Assembly (NCBI RefSeq): GCF_014653785.1 | Contig: NZ_BNAS01000004.1 | Coordinates: forward strand, 483,085-547,084 | Length of the DNA: 64,000 bases | Direction of reading: 5' to 3' | Origin: Promicromonospora soli | GTDB taxonomy: Bacteria; Actinomycetota; Actinomycetes; Actinomycetales; Cellulomonadaceae | Part shown: positions 33,172-44,300 of the stretch, piece by piece | Position numbering within the stretch: the first letter of the stretch is position 1 | Layout: each line of letters starts with the position of its first letter | Notes under the pieces: model-generated | The model's input: only the letters and a program-made list of their open reading frames with translations | Told to the model about the DNA's origin: nothing | Database searches by the model: none | Position numbers and translations under genes: made by a program

Positions 33172-34386
33172 TCAAGCGCCCGACGCCGAGTCCGGGTCCC
33201 GCAGCATGTGCGACTCGACGAGCTCGTGCCGCTGAAAATAGGTGGTCGCCGCCGCCTGGATCGTCGCGGCGACGGGCAGCGCCAGGAAGGCACCGAGCAC
33301 CCCGAAGACCGCGCCGAACGCCAGCACCGCCAGCAGGCTCACCGCCGCGTTCATCTCCAGCGCCTGGGCCGACACCTTCGGGGCCAGGTACAGGTTCTCG
33401 AACTGCTGGTAGCCGACCACGAAGGCGAGCACGCCCAGCGCCTGGGGCCACCCCTGCGCGGTCAGCGCCACCATGATGGGCAGCGCACCACCGAGGTAGG
33501 CACCGATCGTCGGCACGAACTGGGACACAACACCGACGAAGACGGCGAGCGGCACGGCGTACGGCGTCCCCAGGATCGCGAGGAATATGAAGGTGACCAC
33601 CGTAGAGACCGCGGCAAGGACCACCCGGGAGCCGATGTACTGGGACACCTTGGACTGGGTGATCTCCCACAGGTACAGCATCTCGTGCTGCCGCGCCGGC
33701 GTCAGCCAGCCGCACACGGCCGCGCGGAACCGGGGCCCGGCGGCCAGCAGGTAGTAGGAGACGAGCAGGATCGTCAGCGTCGCGAGCAGCCCGCCCACAA
33801 CGGTGGTGCCCACCACCAGCGCCCCGGAGGCCACGTCGCCGCCGAACTCGCCGAGCGCCTGCCGCAGCAGGTTCTCGGAGTCGGGGAAGTCGATGTCGAA
33901 CCGCTCGGCGACAAAACCCTGCAGGCCCACGTAGAGCCGGGGAACGGACTGCGCCAGCTCGATGAGCTGCTGCACGAAGAGGTTGCCGAACAGCGCCAGG
34001 AGCACGATGACCATGAGGAGCGACCCGAGCAGCGTGACCGCGGCGGCCAGTCCCCGGCGCCAGCCGTGCCGCACCAGCCAGACTGTGCCCGGCTCGAGGG
34101 CCAGCGCGACGAAGAACGCGATGAGCACGTTGACGAAGAGCCCTTCCAGGGCCCCCATCGCGTTCCACGCGAAGATGCCGACGAACACCGCCACCACGGC
34201 CATGAACAGCGCCCGGGGCAGCCAGCGCGGCGGACGCAGTGAGTCGGGGGCACCGGGCGGCGCGGCGGGCTGATCTGTCGAGGCCCGTCGGGGATTGGCC
34301 GGCTCGCCGGGACGGGTCGGCACGTCCGGGCCGGTCGTCGCGTCCGGGCCGGGCACGCCGGTCTCGGACGAGCTGCGCGACGTCAT
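33172..34386 (-). CDS. AI-2E family transporter (PerM-like)
   Basis: A 404-residue membrane protein. A Pro/Gly-rich cytoplasmic N-terminus of about 55 residues precedes eight or so hydrophobic segments, with the family region SQFVPTIGAYLGGALPIMVA and GYQQFENLYLAPKVSAQALE. Family members export autoinducer-2 in some bacteria, but many have other roles, including cation or osmolyte export. The name is a family label, not a proven function. Confidence 0.88.
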   Translation of the reverse strand: MTSRSSSETGVPGPDATTGPDVPTRPGEPANPRRASTDQPAAPPGAPDSLRPPRWLPRALFMAVVAVFVGIFAWNAMGALEGLFVNVLIAFFVALALEPGTVWLVRHGWRRGLAAAVTLLGSLLMVIVLLALFGNLFVQQLIELAQSVPRLYVGLQGFVAERFDIDFPDSENLLRQALGEFGGDVASGALVVGTTVVGGLLATLTILLVSYYLLAAGPRFRAAVCGWLTPARQHEMLYLWEITQSKVSQYIGSRVVLAAVSTVVTFIFLAILGTPYAVPLAVFVGVVSQFVPTIGAYLGGALPIMVALTAQGWPQALGVLAFVVGYQQFENLYLAPKVSAQALEMNAAVSLLAVLAFGAVFGVLGAFLALPVAATIQAAATTYFQRHELVESHMLRDPDSASGA

Positions 34387-34462
34387 GTCCAGACCGTAGT
34401 GCTCCGCTCCCCCGCGGGCCAGTGCTTCCGCGCGGTCGGTTCGGCGCGCCGGCCCGAAGCCG

Positions 34463-36055
34463 CTAGACGCCGCTGGCGACCAGCGGGATCAGCGGGACGT
34501 CAGGGTGGGCGCGCTCGAAGGCCCGGGCATGCCACACGTCGCGCAGCAGGACGAGCGGGGTCCCGTCGCCGCGCCGCACGACCTCCACGCCCGGGTAGCC
34601 GGCGATCGTCTCGATGTCGGACGCCGCCGCCTCGCGGGCGAGCGAGAGGCCGAGCGTCTCCATGCGGATCGGCGCGGAGAACTCGTGCTCCATGCGGAAG
34701 GTGGCTACCTCGAACTGGAGCGGGCCGACGGCCGCGAGGATCGGGTTTCCGTCGCCGCGCGCCTCGGAGATCAGGACCTGGACGACGCCCTCCTGCTCGA
34801 GCTGGGCGATGCCCTTGCGGAACTGCTTGGAGCGGCCCGGGTCGGCGACGCGGGCGGCGGCGAAGTGTTCCGGCGCGAACACAGGCATCGGAGGGAAGCG
34901 CACGCGCGGGCCCGCGGAGTCGAAGACCGTGTCGCCGACGGCGAGCGTGCTGGCGTTGACCAGCCCCACGACGTCGCCGGGGTAGGCGTCCTCGACCGTC
35001 GCGCGTTCGCGCCCGAACACCGACAGGGCGTACTTGGTGGCGAACGGCCGACCGGTGCGCTCGTGCGTGACGACCATGCCGCGCTCGAAGCGGCCCGAGC
35101 ACACACGGATGAACGCGACGTGGTCGCGGTGGTTCGGGTCCATGCCGGCCTGCATCTTGAACACGAACCCGCTGAACGGCTGGTCCACGTCGCGGTCCCC
35201 GCCGTCGACGTCGGGCCGCGCGTTCGGCGCGGGGGCGAGGTCGACGACGGCGTCGAGCAGCTGGCGGACGCCGATGTTGGCGAGCGCCGCGCCGAACAGC
35301 ATCGGCGTCGTGGTGCCGGCGAGGAACGAGGCGCGGTCGACGGGATCGAGGAGCTGTACGCCCTCGACGGCCTCGGTGTGGTCCTCGCCGAGGGCGTCGG
35401 CGGCGGCCTGGGGGGACAGGACCGTCTCCTCGGCCAGCGACGCGCCGCCGGGGGCGCGGCGATAGGTGCGCACCTCGCCGTTCGAGCGGTCCAGCAGCCC
35501 GAGGAACCGCCCGGCCTCGCCGACCGGCCACGTGAGCGGCGTCGGGCGCAGGTTGATGCGCTCCTCGAGCTCGTCGCACAGCTCAAGCGCCTCGCGCCCG
35601 GGGCGGTCCCACTTGTTGACGAACGTGATGACCGGCACCCCGCGACGGCGGCAGACCTCGAACAGCTTCAGGGTCTGCGGCTCCAGGCCCTTCGCCGAGT
35701 CGAGGAGCATGACCGCGGCGTCGACGGCGGTCAGCACCCGGTAGGTGTCCTCGGAGAAGTCGGCGTGCCCGGGCGTGTCCAGCAGGTTGATCACTACGTC
35801 GCCGTACGCGAACTGCAGCGCCGCCGAGGTGATCGAGATGCCGCGCTTCTGCTCCATCTCGAGCCAGTCCGACACGACGCCGGCGCGGTTGCCCTTGCCG
35901 TGCACCGCCCCGGCCTCGTCGATCGCGCGGGCGTGCAGCGCCAGGGCCTCGGTCAAGGTGGACTTGCCGGCGTCAGGGTGGGAGATCACGGCGATGCTGC
36001 GTCGACGCGCCGCCTCGATCTCGACCGGACGGGCGTCGGAAGTAAGGGTCGTCAC
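34463..36055 (-). CDS. prfC: peptide chain release factor 3
   Basis: A 530-residue translational GTPase that frees RF1/RF2 from the ribosome after termination. GTP-binding motifs are complete: P-loop SHPDAGKST (25-33), switch II DTPGH (93-97) and NKWD (147-150). The effector region [20 protein letters not shown] is characteristic of RF3 rather than EF-G. The C-terminal part has [17 protein letters not shown] and [16 protein letters not shown], the RF3-specific domain III. It starts at GTG 36055 with a weak GGTGAG upstream. Confidence 0.96.
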   Translation of the reverse strand: MTTLTSDARPVEIEAARRRSIAVISHPDAGKSTLTEALALHARAIDEAGAVHGKGNRAGVVSDWLEMEQKRGISITSAALQFAYGDVVINLLDTPGHADFSEDTYRVLTAVDAAVMLLDSAKGLEPQTLKLFEVCRRRGVPVITFVNKWDRPGREALELCDELEERINLRPTPLTWPVGEAGRFLGLLDRSNGEVRTYRRAPGGASLAEETVLSPQAAADALGEDHTEAVEGVQLLDPVDRASFLAGTTTPMLFGAALANIGVRQLLDAVVDLAPAPNARPDVDGGDRDVDQPFSGFVFKMQAGMDPNHRDHVAFIRVCSGRFERGMVVTHERTGRPFATKYALSVFGRERATVEDAYPGDVVGLVNASTLAVGDTVFDSAGPRVRFPPMPVFAPEHFAAARVADPGRSKQFRKGIAQLEQEGVVQVLISEARGDGNPILAAVGPLQFEVATFRMEHEFSAPIRMETLGLSLAREAAASDIETIAGYPGVEVVRRGDGTPLVLLRDVWHARAFERAHPDVPLIPLVASGV

Positions 36056-36142
36056 AGGGACTCACCGATCTGTTCGCGCTGCAACAACCCCACACCCATC
36101 TCCCGCTCGACAGCCTCCAACTCTACCGGTCCAGCAGCGCAC

Positions 36143-36213
36143 CTTTGGTTGTGGGCGCGACCGTTGCGACTACACGCCCGTTTTGGGCGAAACGATCGCG
36201 CCCACAGCCAAAG
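36143..36213. repeat. dispersed hairpin family A, copy 2
   Basis: A 26-bp stem (36143-36168 and 36188-36213) with three mismatches and a 19-nt loop, ACTACACGCCCGTTTTGGG. It is the most decayed of the three copies. Unlike the other two it lies between divergent starts (prfC and the broken DUF418 gene), where no terminator is expected. This suggests that a former neighbour was lost, or that the element inserts freely. Confidence 0.8.
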
Positions 36214-36278
36214 GGTGCTGGGCGCGAAAGTACTTTTGGCCGGTATCGCGGCGCACGCCTCGCACCGGGCATGAACGC

Positions 36279-36852
36279 ATGCCTCCAACAACCGTCGAAT
36301 CTCCTCGAGCTCGCCCCCGTCTCGTCGCCCTCGACGTCATCCGCGGTTTCGCGCTGTGCGGGATCCTGGTCGCCAACGTCATCCCGATCAGCGCCTCCGT
36401 CGCCGCCGACGCACCGGTGACCACCGCTCTCGCGTCCGCCACGAGCGCCGGCGCCGGCCTGGACTGGCTGCAAGTCTTCGTCGACCTGCGCTTCTTCCCG
36501 ATCTTCTCCCTGCTCTTCGGCGTCGGGTTCTCGCTCCTCGTCGACTCGGCCGCGACCCGCGTGACGCGACCGCGCCTGATCCTGCTGCGCCGTCTGCTCG
36601 TGCTGCTCGCGGTCGGCCTGGCGCACATGTTCCTGCTCTGGCCGGGCGACATCCTCACGGTCTACGCGGCGGTCGGGCTGCTCGTGCTGCTGCCGTCCAC
36701 GTGGCTGCCCCGATGGGTCGTGGCCGGCCTCGCCGCCGTGTGCCTGGCGGCCGCGCTGCTGCTGGGCGCGGGGCACTTCGCCCTGGTGCCGGGACTCTTC
36801 CTGCTGGGCTCGGCCCTCACGCGGTACGGCGCACCGCACCGCATCGAGCAAG
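36279..36852 (+). pseudogene. truncated DUF418 membrane protein gene
   Basis: The first 190 or so residues match DUF418 membrane proteins ([40 protein letters not shown], then several hydrophobic helices ending [13 protein letters not shown]). Family members usually have close to 400 residues, so half is missing. The sequence breaks near 36845-36853 and continues as a response-regulator gene in another frame. The reading frame stays open to 37436 by chance, because after a frameshift it coincides with the regulator's C-terminal frame. A deletion joining two genes is the simplest explanation. Confidence 0.75.
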
Positions 36853-37436
36853 GTGGTGGCCGAGGCGTCCGACGGCGCGGAGGCGGTCGCCCTGGCCCGG
36901 CGCCTGCGGCCGGACGTGTGCCTCGTCGACATCCGGATGCCCCGCCTGGACGGCATCGAGGTCACCCGGACGCTCGCCGGGCCCGGTGTTGCCGACCCGC
37001 TCCGGGTCGTCGTGGTCACGACCTTCGACCTCGACGAGTACGTCTACGGGGCGCTGCGGGGCGGCGCGGTCGGCTTCATCCTCAAGGCGGCCCCGCCCTC
37101 CTCGTCGAGGCGGTCCGGGCGGCACACGCCGGCGACGCCCTGGTCTCGCCGTCGGTCACCGTGCGGCTGCTACGGCACCTGACGACGGCGCCGTCCGCGC
37201 CCCCGACGCCGAGCCGGCCGGGCGGCGGGAATGCCGCCCGGCCGCTCTCGGAGCGGGAGACTCAGGTGGTCCGTGCGATCGCGCACGGGCGCACCAACCT
37301 CGAGATCGGCGCGGAGATGTTCATCTCGCTCAGCACCGTCAAGGGTCACGTCGCGGCGATCCAGGCCAAGCTCGGGCTGCGCAACCGGGTCGAGATCGCG
37401 GCGTGGGCCTGGGAGAACCAGGTCGTCAGGCGCTAG
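36853..37436 (+). pseudogene. LuxR-type response regulator remnant, 5'-truncated and frameshifted
   Basis: From 36853 the frame reads [20 protein letters not shown], then [16 protein letters not shown] with the phospho-acceptor Asp, and [17 protein letters not shown]. About 30 N-terminal residues are missing. Near 37085-37100 the frame shifts: one frame ends GFILKAAP, the next continues [18 protein letters not shown]. The intact LuxR HTH follows ([40 protein letters not shown]). No sensor kinase gene is nearby, so it was probably lost in the same deletion. Confidence 0.8.
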
Positions 37437-37461
37437 CCCACGCCTTGGGTTGGGTGCGCTG

Positions 37462-40400
37462 CTACTGGGGCGCGTCCTCCTCACGGACCAGGACGAGCTT
37501 CAGCACGAGCTTCGTGCCCGAGTCGGCTCCGCGGAGGACCAGGTCGTGGGTGCCGACGCGGACGCCGCTCAGAACAAAGCTGGGCTTCACCACCCCGCCG
37601 TCGGACGCGGTCGCGTCGCCCACCGGGACCGGCGCCAGCGCCTTCCCCGCCTTGTCGCGAGGCACCAGCTCGACACGCACGACCTCGCCGGGGGCAAAGC
37701 CCCCCGCCGCGAACGTGGTCTCGGTGCCGACGACGGCGTACACGGGCCGCGGGGCGACGGTCACCGTCGCCTTGGCGACGAGCCCGGTGCCCTCGACCGG
37801 TCCGGAGACCGTGAACGTCCCGGCCTCGGCGTAGGCCAGAGGATCGATCGGTTCCCAGCTGACGGGAGCGGTGATCCGGCCGCCGCCCACCAGCGTGACG
37901 CCGACCGTCCCGGGCAGGACCGGCGCCATCTCGGCCACGGTCCCGACGTGCACGGCGTCGGCCGCATCCGGCTCGTCCCAGAACCGCGCGCCGAGCAGGG
38001 TGGCCGTCGACGTCCCCTGGGCGTTGTTGCCGGTCGCGACGACGCCGGCGTCCAGGCGGGCGTCCGCACTCTGCAGCGACGCCGTGCCCACCACGGTCCA
38101 CGGCTTGTCGGCGGCGGTGCGGTAATACCCCGTCATGGTGGTGTCCGTCGTGCGCTCGAGCCGCAGGTACACCGGCCACGTCGCGGCCGCGACGGTGCTC
38201 GACTGGGTGTCGATGTAGCCGTTGCCGTTCGCGTCCGACTGCAGGTACGCGCCGGACGGGCTCGCCATGAGGGTGACGTACCCGTCCGAGGCACCCTTGC
38301 CGGCGGCCGACAGGTCGTTGCGCACGACCAGACCGCTGCGCGGGTCACCGTTGGGCCCGCGGTCCATCGCCGCGGCGTAGGTCTGTACCGATCCGCCCAC
38401 GGGCAGCCGGTCGGGCTGGTACACGACGCTGAGGTTGTCCTTGTTCGTCCAGGCGCCGTCGCCGGCGTCGGAGATCCGGAACGAGGCACCCTCACCCTGG
38501 CAGAAGGACGCGGGGCGGGTGCCCCACGCGGCCGACGCCCAGGGCGCGGTGACGGTGGGGTCGGCGCAGCCGGGGCTGGTGAACCTCACCGTGTACGTGC
38601 GGGTGGTGCTCCCGTCGGGCGAGCCGACGGTGACGCGCGCCGAGACCTGGTCCGCGTCGACCGACACGGTGGCGCCGTCCTGGACCGGTTCGGCGGTCAC
38701 GTCCGGGACGGGGCCCCACGGCCCGGTCTCGACGCGGTAGCCGAGGGTTTCCGCGGCGAAACCCGCAACCGGCACACCGTCGATCGCGAGCCCGGCGAGG
38801 CGGGCGTCGCTGTCGGGATGGAGCACCCGGACCCGGTAGATGCGCTCGGCCACCGGCTTGCCGTCCTCCGTCGCCGTCACGACGACGAACGCCCAAGGGC
38901 GCTCGGCCGTCGCGGGGTCGACCGTGACGGTCGCGTCGGCGGCGGCCGCCACGCCCTCCAACAGCGGCGTCGGGCTCTCGGCGAGGACCGTGTGATCCCA
39001 TACCGCCGGGTCGAACTGGGTGACGGGCTTGCCGTCCACGGACAGGCTCGCCAGCTCCGTACCGGGCGCCGGGGCGAGGCCGAGGATCTCGACCTCGGCG
39101 ACGGACTGCCACGTCGACGTCGCGGTGGTCAGGCGCACGCGGACGGCGGTCGTGGGCGGGACCGACGACGTGTCGAGGCGAACCACCGGCGCGGGTCCGG
39201 CGGCGTCCTGGACGACGTCGGCCGTCACGCCCGAGTCCCGCCAGGCACCGGAGGCGTCCTGGTACTGGACCGCGACCCGCGACGGCCAGGTCGCCGTCGA
39301 ACCGTCCTTGTAGAGGTGGACCGCGATCTCACGTGGTGCCCGCGGTTCGGGCCACGCGTAGTCGAGGGTGCTCGACAGCGGGTACTTGCCCCCGCCGACC
39401 CAGTCGTCCCAGCCCTTGCCGAGGCTGCCGTCGATGGTCGTCGCGGCGAGGTCCTGGCGGCTCGACGCCGTCACCTTGGCGGTGGGCGCGAAGTTGTGCA
39501 CCCCGTGCGCGATCACCTCGACGGTGCGGCGGAAGGTCCGTCCGGGCGTGAAGTGGTCGTCGCCGGCGAGCGTTCCCGTGAGCGTCTGCTTCCCGGCCGT
39601 GCCGAGCTGCTTCGGGCTCCACGCGACCGGGACGTCCGTGGTGACGCCGTTCGCGGTGACCGCCACAGTGCTGGGCAGCGCCTGCGTGAGGTCCTCGTTG
39701 GTGCGCACCGTGTCCGGGAGACGGTCGTCGGTGACCCGCCAGATGTAACGCCCGGCGCCCTTGTCGGCCCAGTACTCCTCCGTCCAGCCGGACGCCCACC
39801 GCGCGTCCTGCGCGGCGGGGTTACGCATCTCGAGGCGGCCGCCCTCCCCGAAGGTCAGGGGCAGCCAGACGTACGTCGAGTCCGCGGCGCCGCTGTTCCA
39901 CCGGTCGCCCATGTAGACGAACTTGCCCTCGGCCGCGTCCAGCGGGAAGACGTTCGTGGACTGGGACCCGAAGCTCGTCCGGCGCGTGTCGCCGTAGGAG
40001 AGGAGGCCGTCGCCACCCTCCGGGATCGTGTCGTACGCGACGTTCTCGTACTGGTCGTCGGGCTGCACGCCCCGGATCCACGAGCCGACGAGCGAGTCGG
40101 CCGTGTAGTACGTCTGCGCGTTGGGCCGCCAGCCGGTCGCGCCGGAGGTGACGGCGTAGTACTTGCCGTCGTGGACGAAGAGCGCGGGCGCCTCGAGCAA
40201 GCCGCACCGGCGCACGATGCTGTAGTCCTGGCCGGCGACGGGCGCGCCCTGCGTCCCGTCGGCGAAGATCCGCGGGTACTGCCCGTCCGCGGAGTACTGG
40301 ATGCCGACCGTGTCGGTCGCCGACGTCTTCTCGACGTTCGTGTACTCGGCGTTGAGCCGGGCGATGTAGAGGCTCCGGTTCTCCTCCGAGGAGTACGCGA

Positions 40401-41253
40401 CGTACGCCGTGCCGTCGGTGTCCTGGAACACCGTCATGTCGCGCGCGCCACCGGGCACGGCGCTGTTCTGGTTGCACGCGGTCTTGTACGTGGTCTCGTT
40501 GTAGAGGCGGTACGCGCCGTGGAGCTCGAACGGTCCGGTCGGCGAGTCGGCGACGGCGACGGCGGCCAGCGAGCGCGCGTAGTTGCTGCCGCCGGGCGTG
40601 GTGCTCCCGTCGGAGTGCCACCACATGACCCACTTGCCCGTCTGTGCGTTGTGCAGCACCTTGGGCCGCTCGAAGATCGAGTTGAGCTGCGGCTCGCCCG
40701 TGGCCGTCGTGCTCTTGACGTTGAGGTAGTAGAACAGGTCGTCGATCTTCTCCGTGCGAGGGGTGCCGTCGTCCGCCACCGTGTCGTAGATCCCGTCGAA
40801 GTACTCCGACTCGAGATCCTGCCGCGACGTGACCGACCGCATCACGACGCCGCGGTTCGTCCAGTTGTACGTGTCGGTCGACGTGTACAGCGAGACCCCC
40901 GGGCTCTCGTAGTAGCCGTTCGACCGGTCCTCGCCGTACCAGTAGTAGACCGTCGTGCCGCCCTCCTCCACGGCGACGGCCTCACCGGCGTCGACCCCGA
41001 GCTCCTCGGCGGTACCCGTGACGATCTGACCGCCGTGCGCCTGGACGTGGCGCCCGTCGGTGTCGTACAGGAACGGCCGGAAGTAGCTCGGCGACGTGTT
41101 GCCGGGGTCGGCGACGGCTGGATATGACGAGTACGTCACCGGCTCCGGGACGGTGGGCACGTCCGCGCCCGCCGGCACGACGACGCCGGTGACGGCCACG
41201 ACGGCAAGGGCCACGGCCCCCGCCGCCCTGCGGATGCTGCTTCGAGATCTCAT
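37462..41253 (-). CDS. secreted GH43 glycosidase, exo-beta-1,3-galactanase-like, multi-domain
   Basis: A 1263-residue exported enzyme. AGGAG lies nine bases before ATG 41253; the signal peptide ends near residue 30 (VPAGA/D). The GH43 propeller (about 50-480) resembles subfamily 24: DTDGRHVQAHGGQI and TVYYWYGEDRSNG near the start and LLEAPALFVHDGKYY with likely acid Glu354. After it come an Ig-like Big_4 domain (about 530-590), a discoidin-like carbohydrate-binding domain (600-720), a cadherin-like beta domain, a LamG-like region and an Ig-like end. It probably trims arabinogalactan side structures. A LacI-type site lies 32 bp upstream. Confidence 0.88.
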   Translation of the reverse strand: MRSRSSIRRAAGAVALAVVAVTGVVVPAGADVPTVPEPVTYSSYPAVADPGNTSPSYFRPFLYDTDGRHVQAHGGQIVTGTAEELGVDAGEAVAVEEGGTTVYYWYGEDRSNGYYESPGVSLYTSTDTYNWTNRGVVMRSVTSRQDLESEYFDGIYDTVADDGTPRTEKIDDLFYYLNVKSTTATGEPQLNSIFERPKVLHNAQTGKWVMWWHSDGSTTPGGSNYARSLAAVAVADSPTGPFELHGAYRLYNETTYKTACNQNSAVPGGARDMTVFQDTDGTAYVAYSSEENRSLYIARLNAEYTNVEKTSATDTVGIQYSADGQYPRIFADGTQGAPVAGQDYSIVRRCGLLEAPALFVHDGKYYAVTSGATGWRPNAQTYYTADSLVGSWIRGVQPDDQYENVAYDTIPEGGDGLLSYGDTRRTSFGSQSTNVFPLDAAEGKFVYMGDRWNSGAADSTYVWLPLTFGEGGRLEMRNPAAQDARWASGWTEEYWADKGAGRYIWRVTDDRLPDTVRTNEDLTQALPSTVAVTANGVTTDVPVAWSPKQLGTAGKQTLTGTLAGDDHFTPGRTFRRTVEVIAHGVHNFAPTAKVTASSRQDLAATTIDGSLGKGWDDWVGGGKYPLSSTLDYAWPEPRAPREIAVHLYKDGSTATWPSRVAVQYQDASGAWRDSGVTADVVQDAAGPAPVVRLDTSSVPPTTAVRVRLTTATSTWQSVAEVEILGLAPAPGTELASLSVDGKPVTQFDPAVWDHTVLAESPTPLLEGVAAAADATVTVDPATAERPWAFVVVTATEDGKPVAERIYRVRVLHPDSDARLAGLAIDGVPVAGFAAETLGYRVETGPWGPVPDVTAEPVQDGATVSVDADQVSARVTVGSPDGSTTRTYTVRFTSPGCADPTVTAPWASAAWGTRPASFCQGEGASFRISDAGDGAWTNKDNLSVVYQPDRLPVGGSVQTYAAAMDRGPNGDPRSGLVVRNDLSAAGKGASDGYVTLMASPSGAYLQSDANGNGYIDTQSSTVAAATWPVYLRLERTTDTTMTGYYRTAADKPWTVVGTASLQSADARLDAGVVATGNNAQGTSTATLLGARFWDEPDAADAVHVGTVAEMAPVLPGTVGVTLVGGGRITAPVSWEPIDPLAYAEAGTFTVSGPVEGTGLVAKATVTVAPRPVYAVVGTETTFAAGGFAPGEVVRVELVPRDKAGKALAPVPVGDATASDGGVVKPSFVLSGVRVGTHDLVLRGADSGTKLVLKLVLVREEDAPQ

Positions 41254-41284
41254 TCGATCGCTCCTGTACGCTTCCTTGCGCGAA

Positions 41285-41298
41285 TGTTGACGTTACCA
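41285..41298. promoter_or_regulatory. LacI-type operator ahead of GH43 gene
   Basis: TGTTGACGTTACCA matches the palindrome TGTTAACGTTAACA at 12 of 14 positions. It lies upstream of the GH43 gene starting at 41253. A near-identical site (45509-45522) precedes the other GH43 gene. Both probably answer to one LacI-family repressor encoded outside the window. Confidence 0.55.
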
Positions 41299-41315
41299 TT
41301 TCTGGCGAACAACAT

Positions 41316-41344
41316 GCGGAGGCCCTCGTCGTGAGGGCCTCCGC
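41316..41344. terminator. hairpin terminator after the double-GH43 gene
   Basis: GCGGAGGCCCTC-GTCGT-GAGGGCCTCCGC has perfect 12-bp arms and a 5-nt loop. It begins 17 nt past the stop of the large gene at 41361-45494 and before the promoter of the next GH43 gene. Confidence 0.8.
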
Positions 41345-41360
41345 TGCTGTGTCCCTGCCG

Positions 41361-44300
41361 CTAGCTCTTGGCCGTCACGCCGGCGGTGGCCTTGGAGACC
41401 GCCGAGCCCGGGTACGCCCCGGGACGCGCCGCGGTCACCTGGACCGACATGCGGTGCCCGACGTCGGCGCTCGTGAGCCTGAACGTCTGGCCGGTCGCGC
41501 CGGCGACCGGTGCGCCGTCCCGCAGCCACTGGTAGGCGAACGTCAGCCCGTCCTTGTCCCAGGTGCCGGGCGTCCCGGTGAGCGTCGAGCCGACGACCGT
41601 CCTGCCCAGTGTCAGCGGCGGCCGCAGGGCCTCCGGCTGGACGCCGTCGTAGGCGAGCGGGTCGACGCTCGTGAGCGTCGGCACCACCTTCTTCATGGTG
41701 CCGTCCTCGTTGAACGACAGCCGGTCGATGGTCGTCTCCCGGTGCGTCCCGTCACCGCCGGGCATCCCGAACCGGTGGTAGGCGATGTACCACTCGTCGG
41801 TCCCAGGCACCTGGACGATCGAGCTGTGCCCGGTCCCGAGGATGCCCTGCGTCGTGTCCTTCTCCAGGATGACGCCGTGGTTGGTCCACGGCCCGTGGAC
41901 GCTGGTGGCGGTGGCGTAGCCGACCCGGTAGTTGGCCGATCCCGTGTCGTCGATCGAGTACGTCAGGTGGTAGAGACCGTCGCGGTAGTTGAGGAACGTG
42001 CCCTCACGGAAGCCGGTCAGGCCGCCGATCCTCGCGAGCGTATCCTGCTTGATCGACAGCATGTCGTCGCTCAGCTCGGCGTAGACCGGCCCGTTCGACG
42101 GCCCGCCGTTGCCCCAGAACAGGTAGTACTTGCCGGTCTCGGGGTCCTGGAACGCCGCCGGGTCGATCGCCTGGCCGGAGGTCACCGCCTCGTTGTTCAG
42201 GATCATCGCGGTCGGCTGCGCCGTGAACGGGCCCTCGGGGCTGTCGGCCACCGCGACGCCGAGCGTCTTGCGGTTGTACGTCGGGTTGTGCCCGGAGAAG
42301 TAGAAGTAGTACTTCCCGCCCCGCTCGATGATGGTCGGCGCCCAGGCGTTCCCGCTCGCCCACGGCACGTCGCCGTTGGCGCCGTCGAGGGTGAGGAACG
42401 GCTCGGCCGAGCGCTCCCAGTCGGCCAGGTTGGCCGACTTCCAGACGTAGAAGTCCTTGCCGCCCCAGCCGGCGACGCCGTCCGTCGTCGCGTAGATGTA
42501 GTAGAAGTCGCCGAACTTCACGATGTTCGGGTCGGCGTACAGGCCCGGCAGGACCGGGGACCGCATCTCGACGGCACGCACCGTCCAGTCCCGGGTGGCG
42601 CCGTCCTGGGCGGTGACCGTGAACGTCTTCGCCGTCGACAGGTCGACGGGACCCGTCACCTCCGGCGAGACCGTCGACGTGGACACGACCTGGAAGGCCG
42701 GCTCGAGCGCGGTCAGGTCGGTGCCGGGCTTCACCGGCAGCGTCACCGTCGAGGTCTCGGCATCGATGACTGCCGGGACCTTGAGGCTGGCGAGCTGCGC
42801 GCCGGTGATGGCGGTCGGGTCGGCCCCGAGCTCCCGGACCTCGTCGGCCGACAGGGCGCGGTTGTAGATGCGGAAGTCCCGCACCTTGCCCTTGAGGTAC
42901 TTGTCGGCGGTGTAGTTGGAGCGGCCGATGTAGTTGGCAGCGGTCCGGCCCTCGCCGATGTCGCCGGGCTTGATGGTGACGCCGGTCTTCTGGCCGACCT
43001 GCACGCCGTCGAGGTAGAGCGTGGCCGTGCCGCCCTGGAGCGTGTAGGTGAGCGTCTTCCAGGCGCCGCGAGCCAGCGCCGAACCGGACGTCACGGTCTG
43101 CTCGGTGCTCCAGTTCCCGGACGCGATCGAGGAACGGTAGTTGTTGCCCGTCGTGAACAGGTACCCGTTGCCGGTGCCGCCGCCGTCGGTGTTGCCCAGG
43201 CCCCAGATGAAGTACGGCGTCGCCTGGGCCGGGTCCAGCCACACCTTCGTAGACACGGTGATCGCGTCGAGCCCGGCCATCATGTTGTTCGGCAGCTTCA
43301 CGTGGCCGTTGGTGCCGCCAAGGTTCAGCGCGCCGTCGGCCCAGGTGGCATCGCCGCTGACGACGCCGTCGTACCCGTGGCCGGTGCTGTCCGCCGCGAC
43401 GGTGCCGGCGGCCTCGTCGAGGTCGTACTGGGCGACCAGGCCGTTCTCGTCAGCCACGACCGGCGTGACGGGCTCCGGGATCACGATGCCCTCGCGCAGC
43501 GCCGCGAGCTCGGCCGCGGTGACCGGGATGACGGTGCCGTGGCGTGGGCTGGCGGGCAGGTCGTAGGCGGGCGCCACCTGCCAGTTCGGGTTCTCGAGGT
43601 CGGCAGTGCCGAGCGGGATGTAGCCGCGGCCGCCGTACTCGTCGACGAACAGGTAGTACGGGGAGCCGGAGGTGTCGCCGGGGTTGGCCTTGAAGACGGT
43701 CGGTCCCTCGACGGCGGAGGTGCCGGCGTCCCGGCCGATGCAGGCGTCCATGAACGCCCACGACGGGTTGCCCGGCAGGTCGACGGCGGTCAGCTTCGGG
43801 GACTTCTCCTGGATGATGTCCGAGCAGCCGGTGCCGCCGCCGCCCTCGTCCTTGGTGAAGCGGTAGTAGGTGTCGTTCTCCTTGATCACCGTGGAGTCGA
43901 TCCGCGACTCGCCACGGTCCTGCCAGATCTTCGCCTCGCTGAACGTGACGAAGTCGCGCGTCGTGGCGTAGAGCATCCGGTTGTACGCGTTCCCGGTGTG
44001 GTTCGGGTCGTCCTCGGCGAACAGCTTCGAGGCCCAGAACACGACGTACTGCTGGAGCGACTCGTCCCAGTACGCCTCCGGCGCCCAGGTGTTGCCCGCG
44101 GTGTCCGGCGAGATCTTGATGTGCCGCTGCTCGGACCAGTTGATCAGGTCGGTGGACTCCCAGATCTCCAGGTACTTGCTGCCCTGGCGCTGCGCGACGT
44201 CCCAGTTGCCGTTGCGGCCGATGGAGAGGTCGGTGGCGATCAGGAAGAAGCGGTCGCCCTCGGGCGAGCGGATCAGGAACGGGTCGCGCAGGCCGAGGGT

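Noticed and set aside
36279..37436. Single 385-codon DUF418/LuxR fusion protein
   Set aside because: The middle part translates the response-regulator DNA in the wrong frame. The open frame is a by-product of GC-rich sequence and a frameshift, so two broken genes are annotated instead.
37231..41127. 1298-codon open frame on the plus strand
   Set aside because: It is antisense to the complete GH43 gene with signal peptide and ribosome-binding site. The composition (Arg, Val, Gly, His) is that of a shadow frame.
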